Shown piece by piece: positions 17,049-26,223 of a stretch of 64,000 nt of DNA. The DNA comes from Desulfobacteraceae bacterium (GTDB lineage: Bacteria > Desulfobacterota > Desulfobacteria > Desulfobacterales > Desulfosalsimonadaceae). The stretch lies in assembly GCA_014237465.1 (NCBI GenBank), contig JABZFM010000006.1:248001-312000 (forward strand), given 5' to 3'. The notes beneath the pieces were generated by a model, which saw nothing but the letters and a program-made list of their open reading frames with translations, made no database searches and was not told the DNA's origin. The translations under genes and the position numbers were made by a program. Position 1 is the first letter of the stretch; the number at the start of each line of letters is the position of its first letter.

Positions 17049-17965
17049 AATGGGTAGAAGCCAGGATAATATTTGAATCTGATGATATGATCGCTGCGTC
17101 GGATCTTATTTCGGAAATATTTTACGATTTCGGACTGCAGGGGGTCATTATTGAATCTCCGGAAGTGGAAACCGGCATCGACTGGGCAGAGCATCATACA
17201 ACCTTACCGGCTGACAATGCCGTCATCGGATATTTTTCCAAAAACGACCAGCTGCCCGAGCGATGCCGGATGCTGGAGCACCAGCTGACCCGCCTGAAGC
17301 AAAACATCGATATGACGTATCAAATTGTTTACCATAATATTGATGAACAGGATTGGGCGGAATCATGGAAACAATATTTTTTTACGGAAAAAATCACGGA
17401 TACCATTGTCATCAAGCCTTCCTGGCGGGAGTACACACCGAAACCGGATGAAATCATATTAGAAATTGATCCGGGAATGGCGTTCGGCACCGGGACGCAT
17501 CCCACGACCCGCATGTGCATCGCCCTGATTGAAAAATACATTCAGCCGAAAGACTCCTTTTTAGACATTGGGACCGGATCCGGCATCCTGATGATTGCCG
17601 CGGCCAGGCTCGGCGCAGCGATGATGACGGGGATCGATAACGACGAAGCGGCTGTTTCGATTGCCGGGCACAACCTTTTGAAAAATAACATCCCCCCGGG
17701 AAAATGTAATATTCAAACAGGGGACCTGGTGAGCAATGTAAGCGGCCAATTTTCACTGGTAACCGCCAATATCCTTTCTGAAATCATTGTTCACCTGCTT
17801 GACGGCATCCATCCTGTTCTGAAAAAAAGCGGCATCTTCATCTGCTCGGGCATCATTGAACCAAAGCGGGCAATGGTTGAAGAAAAACTGCTTGCCCGGG
17901 GATTTGAAATCATTGATGTGCAGATAAAAGAGGAATGGGTGGCGATTGCTTCAAAACTGAAATAA
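17045..17965 (+). CDS. prmA: Ribosomal protein L11 methyltransferase
   Basis: A 306-residue SAM methyltransferase that trimethylates L11. The N-terminal substrate-binding domain is followed by DPGMAFGTGTHPTTRMC and the SAM-binding FLDIGTGSGILMIAAARLGA, then the NILSEI motif (TANILSEIIVHLL), all diagnostic of PrmA. It is coupled to the K+ channel gene through a four-base overlap. Confidence 0.94.
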   Translation: MKWVEARIIFESDDMIAASDLISEIFYDFGLQGVIIESPEVETGIDWAEHHTTLPADNAVIGYFSKNDQLPERCRMLEHQLTRLKQNIDMTYQIVYHNIDEQDWAESWKQYFFTEKITDTIVIKPSWREYTPKPDEIILEIDPGMAFGTGTHPTTRMCIALIEKYIQPKDSFLDIGTGSGILMIAAARLGAAMMTGIDNDEAAVSIAGHNLLKNNIPPGKCNIQTGDLVSNVSGQFSLVTANILSEIIVHLLDGIHPVLKKSGIFICSGIIEPKRAMVEEKLLARGFEIIDVQIKEEWVAIASKLK

Positions 17966-18061
17966 GCAAATTTCACATGAAGAGGATTAACCCGCATTTC
18001 TCATGAAAACCGGGTTAAAGGGTTTCTGCGGCTTAAACGAAATAATTGGTGAGAAACATAC

Positions 18062-19462
18062 ATGAAAATTGCACTGATAAATACGAACCGCATAAAACCC
18101 CCGATTGCCCCCATCGGTCTTGAATATATCGCTGAGACCCTGATATCGTCCGGACATCAAGTGGAGATATTAGATACTTGCTGGTCGGATGATACGGATC
18201 AATCCATTTCCCGGTTTTTTTTGAATAACCGCTTTGCCCTGGTTGGATTAACATTACGCAATACGGATGACTGCGCGCTTACAAGCCGCCAGTCATTTTT
18301 AGAAGAATTTGCCGATACGGCAAACAAAATCCGCAATCTTACCGATGCGGTGATCGCTGTGGGCGGGGTCGGATTTTCAACCATGCCCGAACATATCATG
18401 ACACTTTGTAACCTTGATGTCGGAATATGTGGAGATGGTGAATTTACATTTCCGGAACTGGCCGACAGAATTGAAGCAAACAAAGACTGGACCGATCTGC
18501 CCGGTATTATTTTCCCGCACAACAAAAAATGGCACCGCCATCCGCCCCGGTTCCGCTCTCTGGATAATCTTCCGACAATGCGCCGCAACCTGATTGACAA
18601 CCGCCGCTATTTTGCAGAAGGGGGGCAGGCCGGGGTTGAAACCAAACGGGGATGCCCGGGAAAATGCATTTATTGTGCTGATCCCATAGCCAAAGGGCAT
18701 GAAATACGGGTCCGGCCGGCAAAAGCGGTGGTGGATGAGATTGAAAATCTTTTAAAACAGGGAATTGATCATCTTCACACCTGCGACAGCGAATTTAATC
18801 TCCCGGCCCGGCACGCTGAAAAAGTTTGCGCCGAAATCATCACACGCAACATAGGAGATAAACTTCGCTGGTACGCCTATTGTTCACCGCAATCATTTTC
18901 TCGGAAACTTGCAGAACTCATGCGTGAAGCCGGTTGTGTGGGGATTAATTTCGGGGTGGACAACGGCGATGAATCCATGTTGAAATCCTTAAAGCGTGAC
19001 TTTACGCCTGATGATATCATCAATGCAGCCCGGTTTTGCAAAGAGTCAAACATCACGGTAATGTTTGACCTGCTCCTGGGCGCACCGGGAGAGACCAAAT
19101 CGAGTATTACAACCACAATTGAGCTGATGAAAAAAGCAACACCGGACCGGGTGGGCGTGAGCCTGGGTGTGAGAATCTATCCGAAAACAGAAATGGCGGA
19201 TATGGTAGAGAACGGAAAAATTAGAAATGGTCTTTCCGGTGGCACATCAATTCATGATCCGTTATTTTTCCTTGAACCGGAAATCGCACCTGTTATTTAT
19301 GATCTGCTGGACGATTTAATCAAAGGAGATGAACGGTTTTTATTTTTCAACCCGGACAAACCGAATCAGAACTATAATTATAATGCCAATGACCTGCTTG
19401 TTCAGGCCATCGCCAGAGGACACCGGGGCGCTTTTTGGGATATTTTGCGGCAGATTGCCTGA
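18062..19462 (+). CDS. B12-binding-domain radical SAM protein
   Basis: A 466-residue enzyme of the cobalamin-dependent radical SAM class: an N-terminal Rossmann-like B12-binding region (KIALINTN...PPIAPIGLEYIAETL; VGGVGFSTMPEH) and a radical SAM core with the 4Fe-4S cysteines Cys198, Cys202 and Cys205 in RGCPGKCIYC. No DxHxxG motif for base-off B12 is obvious. Substrates in this class include C-methylations and tetrapyrrole or lipid modifications; none can be assigned. GAGAA stands upstream of the ATG; it is separated by about 95 bases from prmA and 130 from the FAH gene. Confidence 0.87.
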   Translation: MKIALINTNRIKPPIAPIGLEYIAETLISSGHQVEILDTCWSDDTDQSISRFFLNNRFALVGLTLRNTDDCALTSRQSFLEEFADTANKIRNLTDAVIAVGGVGFSTMPEHIMTLCNLDVGICGDGEFTFPELADRIEANKDWTDLPGIIFPHNKKWHRHPPRFRSLDNLPTMRRNLIDNRRYFAEGGQAGVETKRGCPGKCIYCADPIAKGHEIRVRPAKAVVDEIENLLKQGIDHLHTCDSEFNLPARHAEKVCAEIITRNIGDKLRWYAYCSPQSFSRKLAELMREAGCVGINFGVDNGDESMLKSLKRDFTPDDIINAARFCKESNITVMFDLLLGAPGETKSSITTTIELMKKATPDRVGVSLGVRIYPKTEMADMVENGKIRNGLSGGTSIHDPLFFLEPEIAPVIYDLLDDLIKGDERFLFFNPDKPNQNYNYNANDLLVQAIARGHRGAFWDILRQIA

Positions 19463-19594
19463 CCCGAGAGAAAGCCGAACCAATTCTATACATATTCCCG
19501 AGTCTTGCAAAACTCAGGGATTCGTTTTATAAAAAAAATAATATTATTTATTGTTTAAGAGATTTCGTTTTAACATGCCGGAAAGGGGCTATAT

Positions 19595-20620
19595 ATGAAG
19601 TTAAAACGCGTCCGACTGCAAAACGCCACTTCTTCGACCATAGCCGTTAAAAGCCATGACCGCTGGATTCCCATGGATCAGGTTCTATCCCTTGCCGGCG
19701 AATCGATAACAGAAGAGAACAACCGGTTATCCACTGACATGATTGCCGTTCTGCAGGCCGGGCAATCCATGCGGGACAAATGGCAGGCATTGGCCGATGA
19801 CTTTGATGGTGAACTGCCGAAAATTGAAAATACCCCCCTGCTCCCTTTCCAACCCCGATCTTATCGCGATTTTATGCTGTTTGAACAGCATGTGATTAAT
19901 GCCAGCCGCGGATATGCCCGTCGGTTTTTGCCGATGTCCTATAAAATCGCCGCCGTCTATGAACATCTGTTTAAACTGACATTCCCCAAATTCCGGCCCC
20001 ACCCGTTATGGTATAAAAAGCCCATTTATTATATGGGCAACCATTTAAACTTTGTCACCGACCAGCACCCGGTGGCGTTTCCTTCCTACAGCCGGGCCCT
20101 TGATTATGAACTGGAACTGGGCGTCATCATTGTAAAGCATTTAAAAAACGCTTCTGAAAAAGAAGCCATGGATGCCATCGGCGGATTTGTTGTGTTTAAT
20201 GATTTTTCCGCCCGGGATGTTCAACTGCCGGAAATGCGAAGCGGGTTCGGTCCGGTGAAGGCCAAACATTTTATCAATGCCATTTCCAGTGCGGTGGTTA
20301 CCGCCGATGAAATTATGCCCCACCTTTACAATTTAACAGGTGAGGTTCGGATTAATGACCAGACCATTGTCACAACGTCCACATCGGACATGGATTATAC
20401 CCTGGGGGAAGCCATTGCCTACGCATCCATGGACGAACAGCTGTATCCCGGAGAATTTTTCGGCTCCGGCACCCTGCCGGGCGGCTGCGGCATGGAAAAC
20501 GGTTGCTGGCTTGCGCCGGATGATACCGTTGAGTTAGAAATTGAAAAAGTCGGGACGCTGGTGAATACAATCACTCAATCTCCCAACCCGGATAAACCGG
20601 AAAAATTAAAAGTGATCTAA
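19595..20620 (+). CDS. Fumarylacetoacetate hydrolase family protein
   Basis: A 341-residue protein with the FAH fold: metal-binding ELELGVIIVKHLKNA, catalytic-lid VVFNDFSARDVQ, and FFGSGTLPGGCGMENG near the end. Family members hydrolyse or decarboxylate beta-diketo acids. It heads a three-gene set with an SCP2-like protein and a class III aminotransferase, suggesting a small catabolic or modification pathway whose substrate is unknown. The final codons overlap a repeated AGTGATCTAAAGT element. Confidence 0.9.
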   Translation: MKLKRVRLQNATSSTIAVKSHDRWIPMDQVLSLAGESITEENNRLSTDMIAVLQAGQSMRDKWQALADDFDGELPKIENTPLLPFQPRSYRDFMLFEQHVINASRGYARRFLPMSYKIAAVYEHLFKLTFPKFRPHPLWYKKPIYYMGNHLNFVTDQHPVAFPSYSRALDYELELGVIIVKHLKNASEKEAMDAIGGFVVFNDFSARDVQLPEMRSGFGPVKAKHFINAISSAVVTADEIMPHLYNLTGEVRINDQTIVTTSTSDMDYTLGEAIAYASMDEQLYPGEFFGSGTLPGGCGMENGCWLAPDDTVELEIEKVGTLVNTITQSPNPDKPEKLKVI

Positions 20621-20755
20621 AGTTTGAAGTGATCTAAAGTTGTGGTTAATGTCTCCGGCATTATCAATTTTAATTTTAAAAATGATTGCGCGTTTAGCGC
20701 AGTCCGGAACTTTAGACACTTTAGATCACTTTAGACACTTTAAACTTCTTTTACT
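20611..20755. repeat. Iterated inverted repeat AGTGATCTAAAGT
   Basis: Two direct copies (20611-20623, 20628-20640), the first including the stop codon of the FAH gene, are followed about 80 bases later by the reverse complement (20718-20730) flanked by further ACTTTAGACACTTT units. The RNA could fold as a long stem-loop at the 3' end of the FAH transcript. Confidence 0.7.
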
Positions 20756-20857
20756 TAAATCACGTACACTTTTTCAGTTTTGAAATTTTTTGCATCAAAA
20801 AGCGCGGACATAACTGTTTAGCAACGAACCGATCACCCTTCACCAAAGGAGGCTCCG

Positions 20858-21640
20858 GTGAACGAAATGCTAAAAGCCAGTATCTACCTTAAAGGCATTC
20901 TCCCGTTAATGGAAGACCTGGTGGCATTTGATCAGACAGCCGCTCAGGCCATCAAAGGGAAACGTTTAATTCTTCAATTTGAAATCAAAAACGGACCGTC
21001 GGCGCATATAATCATTCGTGACGGTACCATCTGCCACGGAACCGGAAAGCACCCCCTCCCCAGTGTACGTTTGACGTTTAAAACCCCGGATCTGTTCAAC
21101 CGCATGTTTGAGGGCGAAGATGTGCGCCCGGGGCTTCGAAAAGGAATCCCCCATCTTTATTTTTTAATAAAAAAATTCCCGATACTGGCCGACCGCCTCA
21201 CCTATTATCTGGAAGGTGCCGGGAAAAACGCAACAGATCCGGCCGTGATCGATTTTCAGGTAAAAATCGGCCTTCATGCCATGCTGTGCGGAATGGCGGC
21301 CGTTGCGACCGATGACCCGGATCTCCGGAATATTGCAGACAGCACCCCGTTTGGAACACTTCTGATCAATGTTCTACCGGACGGCCCGTTTGGCACATTT
21401 TCAAAAATCCGGCAAAATGGAAATTTCATATTTTCCGTATCATTTAATCAACCCGTCAAGCACGCCAATGCCGTCATGGAATTTGCCAGTGCCGATGTTG
21501 CCAAACAGCTGATTGACGGAAAATTAAATGCAGTGACCACCATTGGACTGGGAAAAGACATTAAAATAGGGGGGCTTCTTCCTTTAATAGATAAAGCCAG
21601 TATCTTTCTTTACCAGTTTGATAAAGTGATTAATAATTAA
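20858..21640 (+). CDS. SCP2-like sterol/lipid-binding domain protein (tentative)
   Basis: A 260-residue soluble protein. The segment around LILQFEIKNGPSAHIIIRDGTICHGTGKHPLPSVRLTFKTPDLFNRMFEGE resembles an SCP2 domain (hydrophobic-ligand carrier), and the C-terminal part (FIFSVSF...MEFASADVAKQLIDGKLNAVTTIGLGKDIKIGGLLPLIDK) looks like a second, diverged copy. It starts at a GTG with a strong AAGGAGG seven bases upstream; the ATG four codons on is the alternative. It lies 11 bases before the aminotransferase gene. Family assignment is by appearance only. Confidence 0.6.
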   Translation: MNEMLKASIYLKGILPLMEDLVAFDQTAAQAIKGKRLILQFEIKNGPSAHIIIRDGTICHGTGKHPLPSVRLTFKTPDLFNRMFEGEDVRPGLRKGIPHLYFLIKKFPILADRLTYYLEGAGKNATDPAVIDFQVKIGLHAMLCGMAAVATDDPDLRNIADSTPFGTLLINVLPDGPFGTFSKIRQNGNFIFSVSFNQPVKHANAVMEFASADVAKQLIDGKLNAVTTIGLGKDIKIGGLLPLIDKASIFLYQFDKVINN

Positions 21641-21651
21641 AGGAAATTCTC

Positions 21652-22905
21652 ATGTCGCAGAAAAATAACGAACGATATTCATATGAAAATTCCCTGAATC
21701 TTTTTGCCCGGGCTGCCAAAATCATCCCCGAAGGCATCTACGGACATCAGAACCCCGCGTTTGTGATTCCCGGCGCATCCCCCTATTTCGCTGACCGGGC
21801 GGAAGGCGGTTATTTCCGGGACGTGGACGGAAACGAATTTATCGATTTCCTGTGCGGTTACGGCCCGGTGGTACTGGGTCACAACCATCCGGAAGTTGAA
21901 AACGCGGTGAGGAAACAGATGGCAAAAGGCAGCTGCTTTAACCACCCCGGAGAACTGATGGTGCAGCTGGCTGAAAAAATAACGTCTCTGGTCGACCTGG
22001 CGGATTGGGCGATCTTTGCCAAAAACGGTTCGGATGTCACCACCTGGGCGATCCGGGTGGCCAGGGAATTTACCAACCGAAAAAAGATCATCATGGCCAA
22101 AGGCGCCTATCACGGGGCTCATGCCTGGTGTACGGACTATCCCGGCGGTGTGTTACCGGAAGAAAAAGAAAATATCCTTGCAATGAACTGGAACCGGATT
22201 GATGAGCTGGAAAAATTAACGGCCACGCATCCGGGAGACATTGCCGGCATCATTCTCACCCCCTATCACCATCCGACCTTTGCCGCTCAGGAAATGCCGG
22301 TCGACGGGTTCTGGAAAAAAATACGCAAGATCTGTGACCGGGAAGGCATCCTGCTGATCATTGATGACATCCGGGCCTGCTTTCGTTTAGACATCCATGG
22401 AAGCCATGAAGTATTCGGAATTAAACCGGATATGATCTGCTTTGCCAAGGCCATGGCCAACGGTCATCCCATATCAACGGCAGTCGGGCGCGACCGGTAC
22501 CGGGAGGCGGCGGAAGCGGTTTTTTTTGCCGGCACCTTCTGGTTCTCGCCGGTGCCCATGGCAGCGGCGCTGACCACACTGAATATTTTAGAAACATCGG
22601 ACGCCATACCCAAAATGAAACAGCTGGGGATGCGCCTGAAAAACGGGCTGGAAGATCTGGGCAAAAAACATGGATATAATGTGACCGTTTCCGGGCCGTC
22701 GGCGTTGCCCTATATGACGTTTGACGATGATCCGGACCTGTACCATATCCAGGTCTTTTGCCGGGAAATGATTGCCCGGGGAATTTTCCTGCATCCCCAC
22801 CACAACTGGTTCATCTGCGCGGCCCACACGGATGCGGATATTGACTATACACTGAAAACTGCCGACAAAGTATTTCCCATCGTTGCCCGGGAATTGGGAG
22901 CTTAA
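21652..22905 (+). CDS. Class III (glutamate-1-semialdehyde aminomutase-like) aminotransferase
   Basis: A 417-residue PLP enzyme. FIDFLCGYGPVVLGHNHPEV is the N-terminal signature, the PLP lysine is Lys266 in MICFAKAMANGHP, and the ring-nitrogen aspartate region reads LIIDDIRACF (Asp238-Asp239), where the family usually has DEV. It resembles the GSA-aminomutase branch, but the three-gene context (FAH, SCP2-like) argues against haem synthesis. AAAGGAAA precedes the ATG. A strong terminator follows. Confidence 0.9.
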   Translation: MSQKNNERYSYENSLNLFARAAKIIPEGIYGHQNPAFVIPGASPYFADRAEGGYFRDVDGNEFIDFLCGYGPVVLGHNHPEVENAVRKQMAKGSCFNHPGELMVQLAEKITSLVDLADWAIFAKNGSDVTTWAIRVAREFTNRKKIIMAKGAYHGAHAWCTDYPGGVLPEEKENILAMNWNRIDELEKLTATHPGDIAGIILTPYHHPTFAAQEMPVDGFWKKIRKICDREGILLIIDDIRACFRLDIHGSHEVFGIKPDMICFAKAMANGHPISTAVGRDRYREAAEAVFFAGTFWFSPVPMAAALTTLNILETSDAIPKMKQLGMRLKNGLEDLGKKHGYNVTVSGPSALPYMTFDDDPDLYHIQVFCREMIARGIFLHPHHNWFICAAHTDADIDYTLKTADKVFPIVARELGA

Positions 22906-22928
22906 ACAAAAAAGCGGTTAAAAACAAC

Positions 22929-22965
22929 AAAAGGCATTTCACCGAAATTCGATGAAATGCCTTTT
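22929..22965 (+). terminator. Bidirectional intrinsic terminator between aminotransferase and cold-shock genes
   Basis: A perfect 13-bp stem AAAAGGCATTTCA (22929-22941) / TGAAATGCCTTTT (22953-22965) followed by TTTGCTTTTT. The A-run at its left serves the opposing cspA-like gene. Confidence 0.85.
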
Positions 22966-22990
22966 TTGCTTTTTACTGAAAAATGGACTT

Positions 22991-23194
22991 TTAAACGACC
23001 GTCACATTTGCAGCTGCAGGACCTTTTTGACCCTGCTCAATGTCAAAAGTAACGCGGTCGCCGTCATTGAGAGACTTGTAACCGGTCGCATTGATCGCTG
23101 AATGATGAACGAACACATCCGGTCCGCCGTCTTCCTGCTCAATAAAACCAAAACCCTTGGTGCTGTTAAACCATTTTACTGTTCCATTAGCCAT
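22991..23194 (-). CDS. Cold-shock domain protein (CspA family)
   Basis: A 67-residue single cold-shock domain binding single-stranded nucleic acid. RNP1 (KGFGFIEQ) and RNP2 (VFVHHSAI) are intact. The start at 23194 has AAAGGAGG nine bases upstream; the frame open to 23224 is not used. The 5' leader contains a short GC hairpin (23282-23304). It is convergent with the aminotransferase gene and shares its terminator. Confidence 0.95.
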   Translation of the reverse strand: MANGTVKWFNSTKGFGFIEQEDGGPDVFVHHSAINATGYKSLNDGDRVTFDIEQGQKGPAAANVTVV

Positions 23195-23281
23195 TGTAAC
23201 ATCCTCCTTTAAAAAAATTCTCATGGTTCCAGACTGCAGGATGCCACTTTGACAAATGGATAATTCCTTCAGAACGAAACT

Positions 23282-23304
23282 GGCCCGCCAATTAAGAGCG
23301 GGCC
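23282..23304. other. GC-rich hairpin upstream of the cold-shock gene
   Basis: Stem GGCCCGC (23282-23288) / GCGGGCC (23298-23304) with a nine-base loop. It could be the terminator of the upstream deacetylase gene or part of the cold-shock mRNA leader; on neither strand is there a convincing T-run. Confidence 0.45.
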
Positions 23305-23419
23305 TTTATTGATTGCCCCACCTTTTATCATAATGTGAGGGAATAGCAAGTTTTTTTTTAATTTTTTTTAATTATTTTTTTACCGCTTTTCCCGCACTGG
23401 TTTTTCCTGTGGCTCGACA

Positions 23420-24532
23420 CTAGAACACCTCCACAATTTCCGACGCCGGAATCAGCCGGACCCGTTTTTTCATGTCCGGCAGGGCTTTCTTCAACACCTG
23501 ATACGTTACCTCATAGGGATGCCCGATGCCCAACGCTTTTCCATGGACCTCGGCAATATTAACCAGGTGCTCTATCTGCGCCCGGATTTCCGACTCCTTT
23601 CGGACATGATCCAAAAACACATCCCGCTCCGCAAACGGAACCTTGAAAAGCCTGGCGGAAGACTGGCTTAACGTGGCCGCCGTGGTCCGGCTGTCGATAA
23701 AAAACAATCCCCGCTTTTTCAACACCGTAAAAATCTGGTTCATTTCATCGGACATGGTTGTGGTTTTTGATCCCATATGATTATTCACGCCGCAGATTCC
23801 CGGAATCAAGTCAATATTGGCGTTTAACTGTTGTATCCGCTCATCCGGTGTCATCACAGACAGCAATGCACCCGGCCCCGGGTCAATCAGCGGATATTCA
23901 TTGGGTTCCATGGGTTGATGAAGCATCACTTCATGCCCTTCTTTTCGAGCCAGCAAGGCAATCTGCTTATAATAAACACTATGGGGCAAAACCGCGCAGG
24001 TCAGTTTCGCATCCAGCGCCAGGAACCTTTTTGCCAGGTCCATATCATATCCGAAATCATCTATGATAATTGCCACCACCGGCCGTTCGTCTTTCGGTAG
24101 TATCCGTGTATCCGGCGGTGCCGTCTTGGCCGCCCGCGGGGTTGCGGCGGCACGGCGGGACAGAATCTGTTCTGCCGGGAAAATTTCAAAATCCGGCTTT
24201 TCAAACTTGGCTATTTTAAGGGGAAGCACCTTTTTCGGCGGAGCGGATACCGATTCCGGCACTTTTTCAACGCTTTGCGGATGAAGCAGCACGTAAGCCA
24301 CAAACAAACCGAATACCACAAAAAACGACGTGGTCATTATAGTGACAATTCTGTCCCCCAGCCTGCCTTGCGTTTGGCTCTGTTTCTTTTTACGCGTTGT
24401 GCCCTTCTTTTTTGCCGGCGCCGGCTTTTTCCGTGGCGCCGCCTTTTTGGGAGACACTGATTTCTTTGAACCAGCTGACCCTTTGCTGGGCGGTGCTTTC
24501 TTTTTGGGGGGTGTTGTTTTTTTCGTTACCAT
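23420..24532 (-). CDS. Divergent polysaccharide deacetylase (DUF610/YibQ-like)
   Basis: A 370-residue protein. A Lys/Pro/Ala-rich cytoplasmic tail (1-55) and a single membrane anchor (about 64-86) precede a NodB-like domain beginning VVAIIIDDFGYDMDLAKRFL, with VMLHQPMEP, NHMGSKTT and FIDSRTTAAT. Such proteins are predicted periplasmic polysaccharide or peptidoglycan deacetylases and typically follow envC-ctpA. AAGGGG precedes the ATG. The 266-base gap to ctpA contains a hairpin and a MITE-like repeat, so it may have its own transcript. Confidence 0.88.
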   Translation of the reverse strand: MVTKKTTPPKKKAPPSKGSAGSKKSVSPKKAAPRKKPAPAKKKGTTRKKKQSQTQGRLGDRIVTIMTTSFFVVFGLFVAYVLLHPQSVEKVPESVSAPPKKVLPLKIAKFEKPDFEIFPAEQILSRRAAATPRAAKTAPPDTRILPKDERPVVAIIIDDFGYDMDLAKRFLALDAKLTCAVLPHSVYYKQIALLARKEGHEVMLHQPMEPNEYPLIDPGPGALLSVMTPDERIQQLNANIDLIPGICGVNNHMGSKTTTMSDEMNQIFTVLKKRGLFFIDSRTTAATLSQSSARLFKVPFAERDVFLDHVRKESEIRAQIEHLVNIAEVHGKALGIGHPYEVTYQVLKKALPDMKKRVRLIPASEIVEVF

Positions 24533-24591
24533 CTGGCCCCTTTTACATTTTAGGAATAGTGCCGAGACAAAAAACTGAAAATTTTTTAAAA

Positions 24592-24670
24592 GTTCAAGGC
24601 GGATAAGAATTTTAACCGGAGGAATACAAGTTGTATTTTGAGGATTAAAATTTGAAATCCAACGCTGAAA
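24592..24670 (-). repeat. MITE-like imperfect palindrome, copy C
   Basis: The reverse complement of this stretch matches copy A at 13717-13790 almost throughout (GTTGGATTTCAAATTTTAAT ... CCGCCTTGAA), including the central AATACAACTTGTATT palindrome. It lies between ctpA and the deacetylase gene. Confidence 0.7.
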
Positions 24671-24703
24671 TTTTAAAAATTAGCGGTTTTTGGCCGGTCG
24701 CTA

Positions 24704-24742
24704 AATAATAGGCGCAATATATCATCCATTGCGCCTATTATT
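24704..24742 (-). terminator. Strong stem-loop after ctpA
   Basis: A perfect 15-bp stem AATAATAGGCGCAAT (24704-24718) / ATTGCGCCTATTATT (24728-24742) with a nine-base loop, 57 bases after the ctpA stop. The stem ends in A/T pairs but no long T-run follows, so termination is likely but not certain. Confidence 0.6.
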
Positions 24743-24798
24743 ATTCGAATTCCGATTATCAAATCAGATTTGTTAAATCTGAACAGATTTAACACTCC

Positions 24799-26211
24799 CT
24801 ATTTCTGAGACAGCCCCTGAAAAATTTCATAGCCTTTCAGGATTTCATACGCCCGATTAACCTGGGAATCTAAAAGCAATGCATTGGAGTCCGTAGAACT
24901 GTGCTCATAAACCGCATCACGCAAACGCATGATTTTTTCAACATCCGTCAAATCATCTTCACTGTTATCCTTTGCATCATCATTGTCTTCGACATCCTCA
25001 ATGGCCTCCAGATCCTCATCCGGATCCCCGGCCGTCAGGTGATTTTTTAGATCCCCTTCCTTGATCAGGTTGGCATCAAATCCATCACCGGCAGTCTCAT
25101 CCAGCACCCGTCGTTTAACAAACAGGTCCGGCTGAATACCTTCCGCCTGAATGGACTTGCCGCTCGGTGTATAATACCTGGCAATGGTGTATTTTAACGC
25201 ATAACCGTCACGCAACGGCCGGACTGTCTGAACAGATCCCTTGCCGAATGATGTGGTACCGAGAACCAGTGCACGATGGTTGTCCTGCAACGCACCGGCA
25301 ACAATTTCCGAGGCACTGGCACTGCCGCCGTTGATAAGAAGGACAATCGGATAATCGTTGTGGCCGATATCCTGGTGGGCCGTGAATTCCTCGCTTTCTT
25401 TGCCTTCCCGGCCCTTGATGCTCACAATTGTTCCGGTTTCAAGAAAAATATCAGATACCGTGACTGCCTGATCCAGTAAACCGCCGGGATTATCCCGTAA
25501 ATCCAGAATCAGACCTTTTAATGGGGAATTCTCTTTTTCCAGTTCTTTTAAGGCTTTTTTGACTTCATCGGTTGTGTTTTCCCTGAAATTGGTGATCCAT
25601 AAATATCCATACCCGGATTTCAAGGTCAATGAGCGCACACTGTCCAGGGGAATGACCGCCCGAACCAGCGTTAATTCAAGTATTTCTGACTCGCCTTTCC
25701 TGTAAATACCTATTTCAACAGGTGCTCCCGGCTCACCCCGCATTTTTTTAACCGCTTCCCAGAGCATCATGTCTTTTGTCGGCTCGCCATCGACTTTAAT
25801 GATGATATCCTGTGCCTGGACACCGGCTTTATAAGCCGGTGTTCCCTCGATGGGGGAAATGACCGTCAAACGGCCGTCACGCATGGTGATTACAATGCCG
25901 ATGCCGCCGAATTCTCCCTTGGTTTCCGACTGGAGATCGTCAAACGCTTCCGGCGGTAAAAAAGACGAATGGGGGTCCAGGCTGTGAACCATTCCCTGAA
26001 TCGCCTTTTCGATCAGTTCCTTGGTCTCCACCGGTTCCACATAATTATTTTCAATTTCTGCGATCACATCAGAAAAAAGTCTAAGCCCTTCATATGTCTC
26101 ACTATTCTGCTTATTCAAATCCCCATACACGACTGTCGTGGAGACGACCATCAAGGCAATGAGAACGATGAGCAACCCGCTTTTCAACAACTGATTCTGT
26201 TTCTGGATCAT
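24799..26211 (-). CDS. ctpA: Carboxy-terminal processing protease (S41 family)
   Basis: A 470-residue periplasmic serine protease with an N-terminal signal or anchor (about 12-30), a PDZ domain (about 95-180; GGIGIVITM, GVQAQDIIIKVDGEP) and the S41 catalytic core with LDLRDNPGG, Ser299 in GGSASASEI and Lys324 in TTSFGKGS; the 25-residue Ser-Lys spacing equals that of characterised CtpA enzymes. The acidic stretch near 405-440 (DPDEDLEAIEDVEDNDDAKD) is unusual. It lies 12 bases after envC with AAGGAGA as ribosome site. It likely processes envelope proteins or murein hydrolases. Confidence 0.93.
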   Translation of the reverse strand: MIQKQNQLLKSGLLIVLIALMVVSTTVVYGDLNKQNSETYEGLRLFSDVIAEIENNYVEPVETKELIEKAIQGMVHSLDPHSSFLPPEAFDDLQSETKGEFGGIGIVITMRDGRLTVISPIEGTPAYKAGVQAQDIIIKVDGEPTKDMMLWEAVKKMRGEPGAPVEIGIYRKGESEILELTLVRAVIPLDSVRSLTLKSGYGYLWITNFRENTTDEVKKALKELEKENSPLKGLILDLRDNPGGLLDQAVTVSDIFLETGTIVSIKGREGKESEEFTAHQDIGHNDYPIVLLINGGSASASEIVAGALQDNHRALVLGTTSFGKGSVQTVRPLRDGYALKYTIARYYTPSGKSIQAEGIQPDLFVKRRVLDETAGDGFDANLIKEGDLKNHLTAGDPDEDLEAIEDVEDNDDAKDNSEDDLTDVEKIMRLRDAVYEHSSTDSNALLLDSQVNRAYEILKGYEIFQGLSQK

Positions 26212-26223
26212 AAGGATCTCCTT

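Noticed and set aside
24330-24578. Hydrophobic plus-strand frames over the deacetylase N terminus
   Set aside because: They are the complement of the Lys/Pro/Ala-rich tail of the minus-strand gene.
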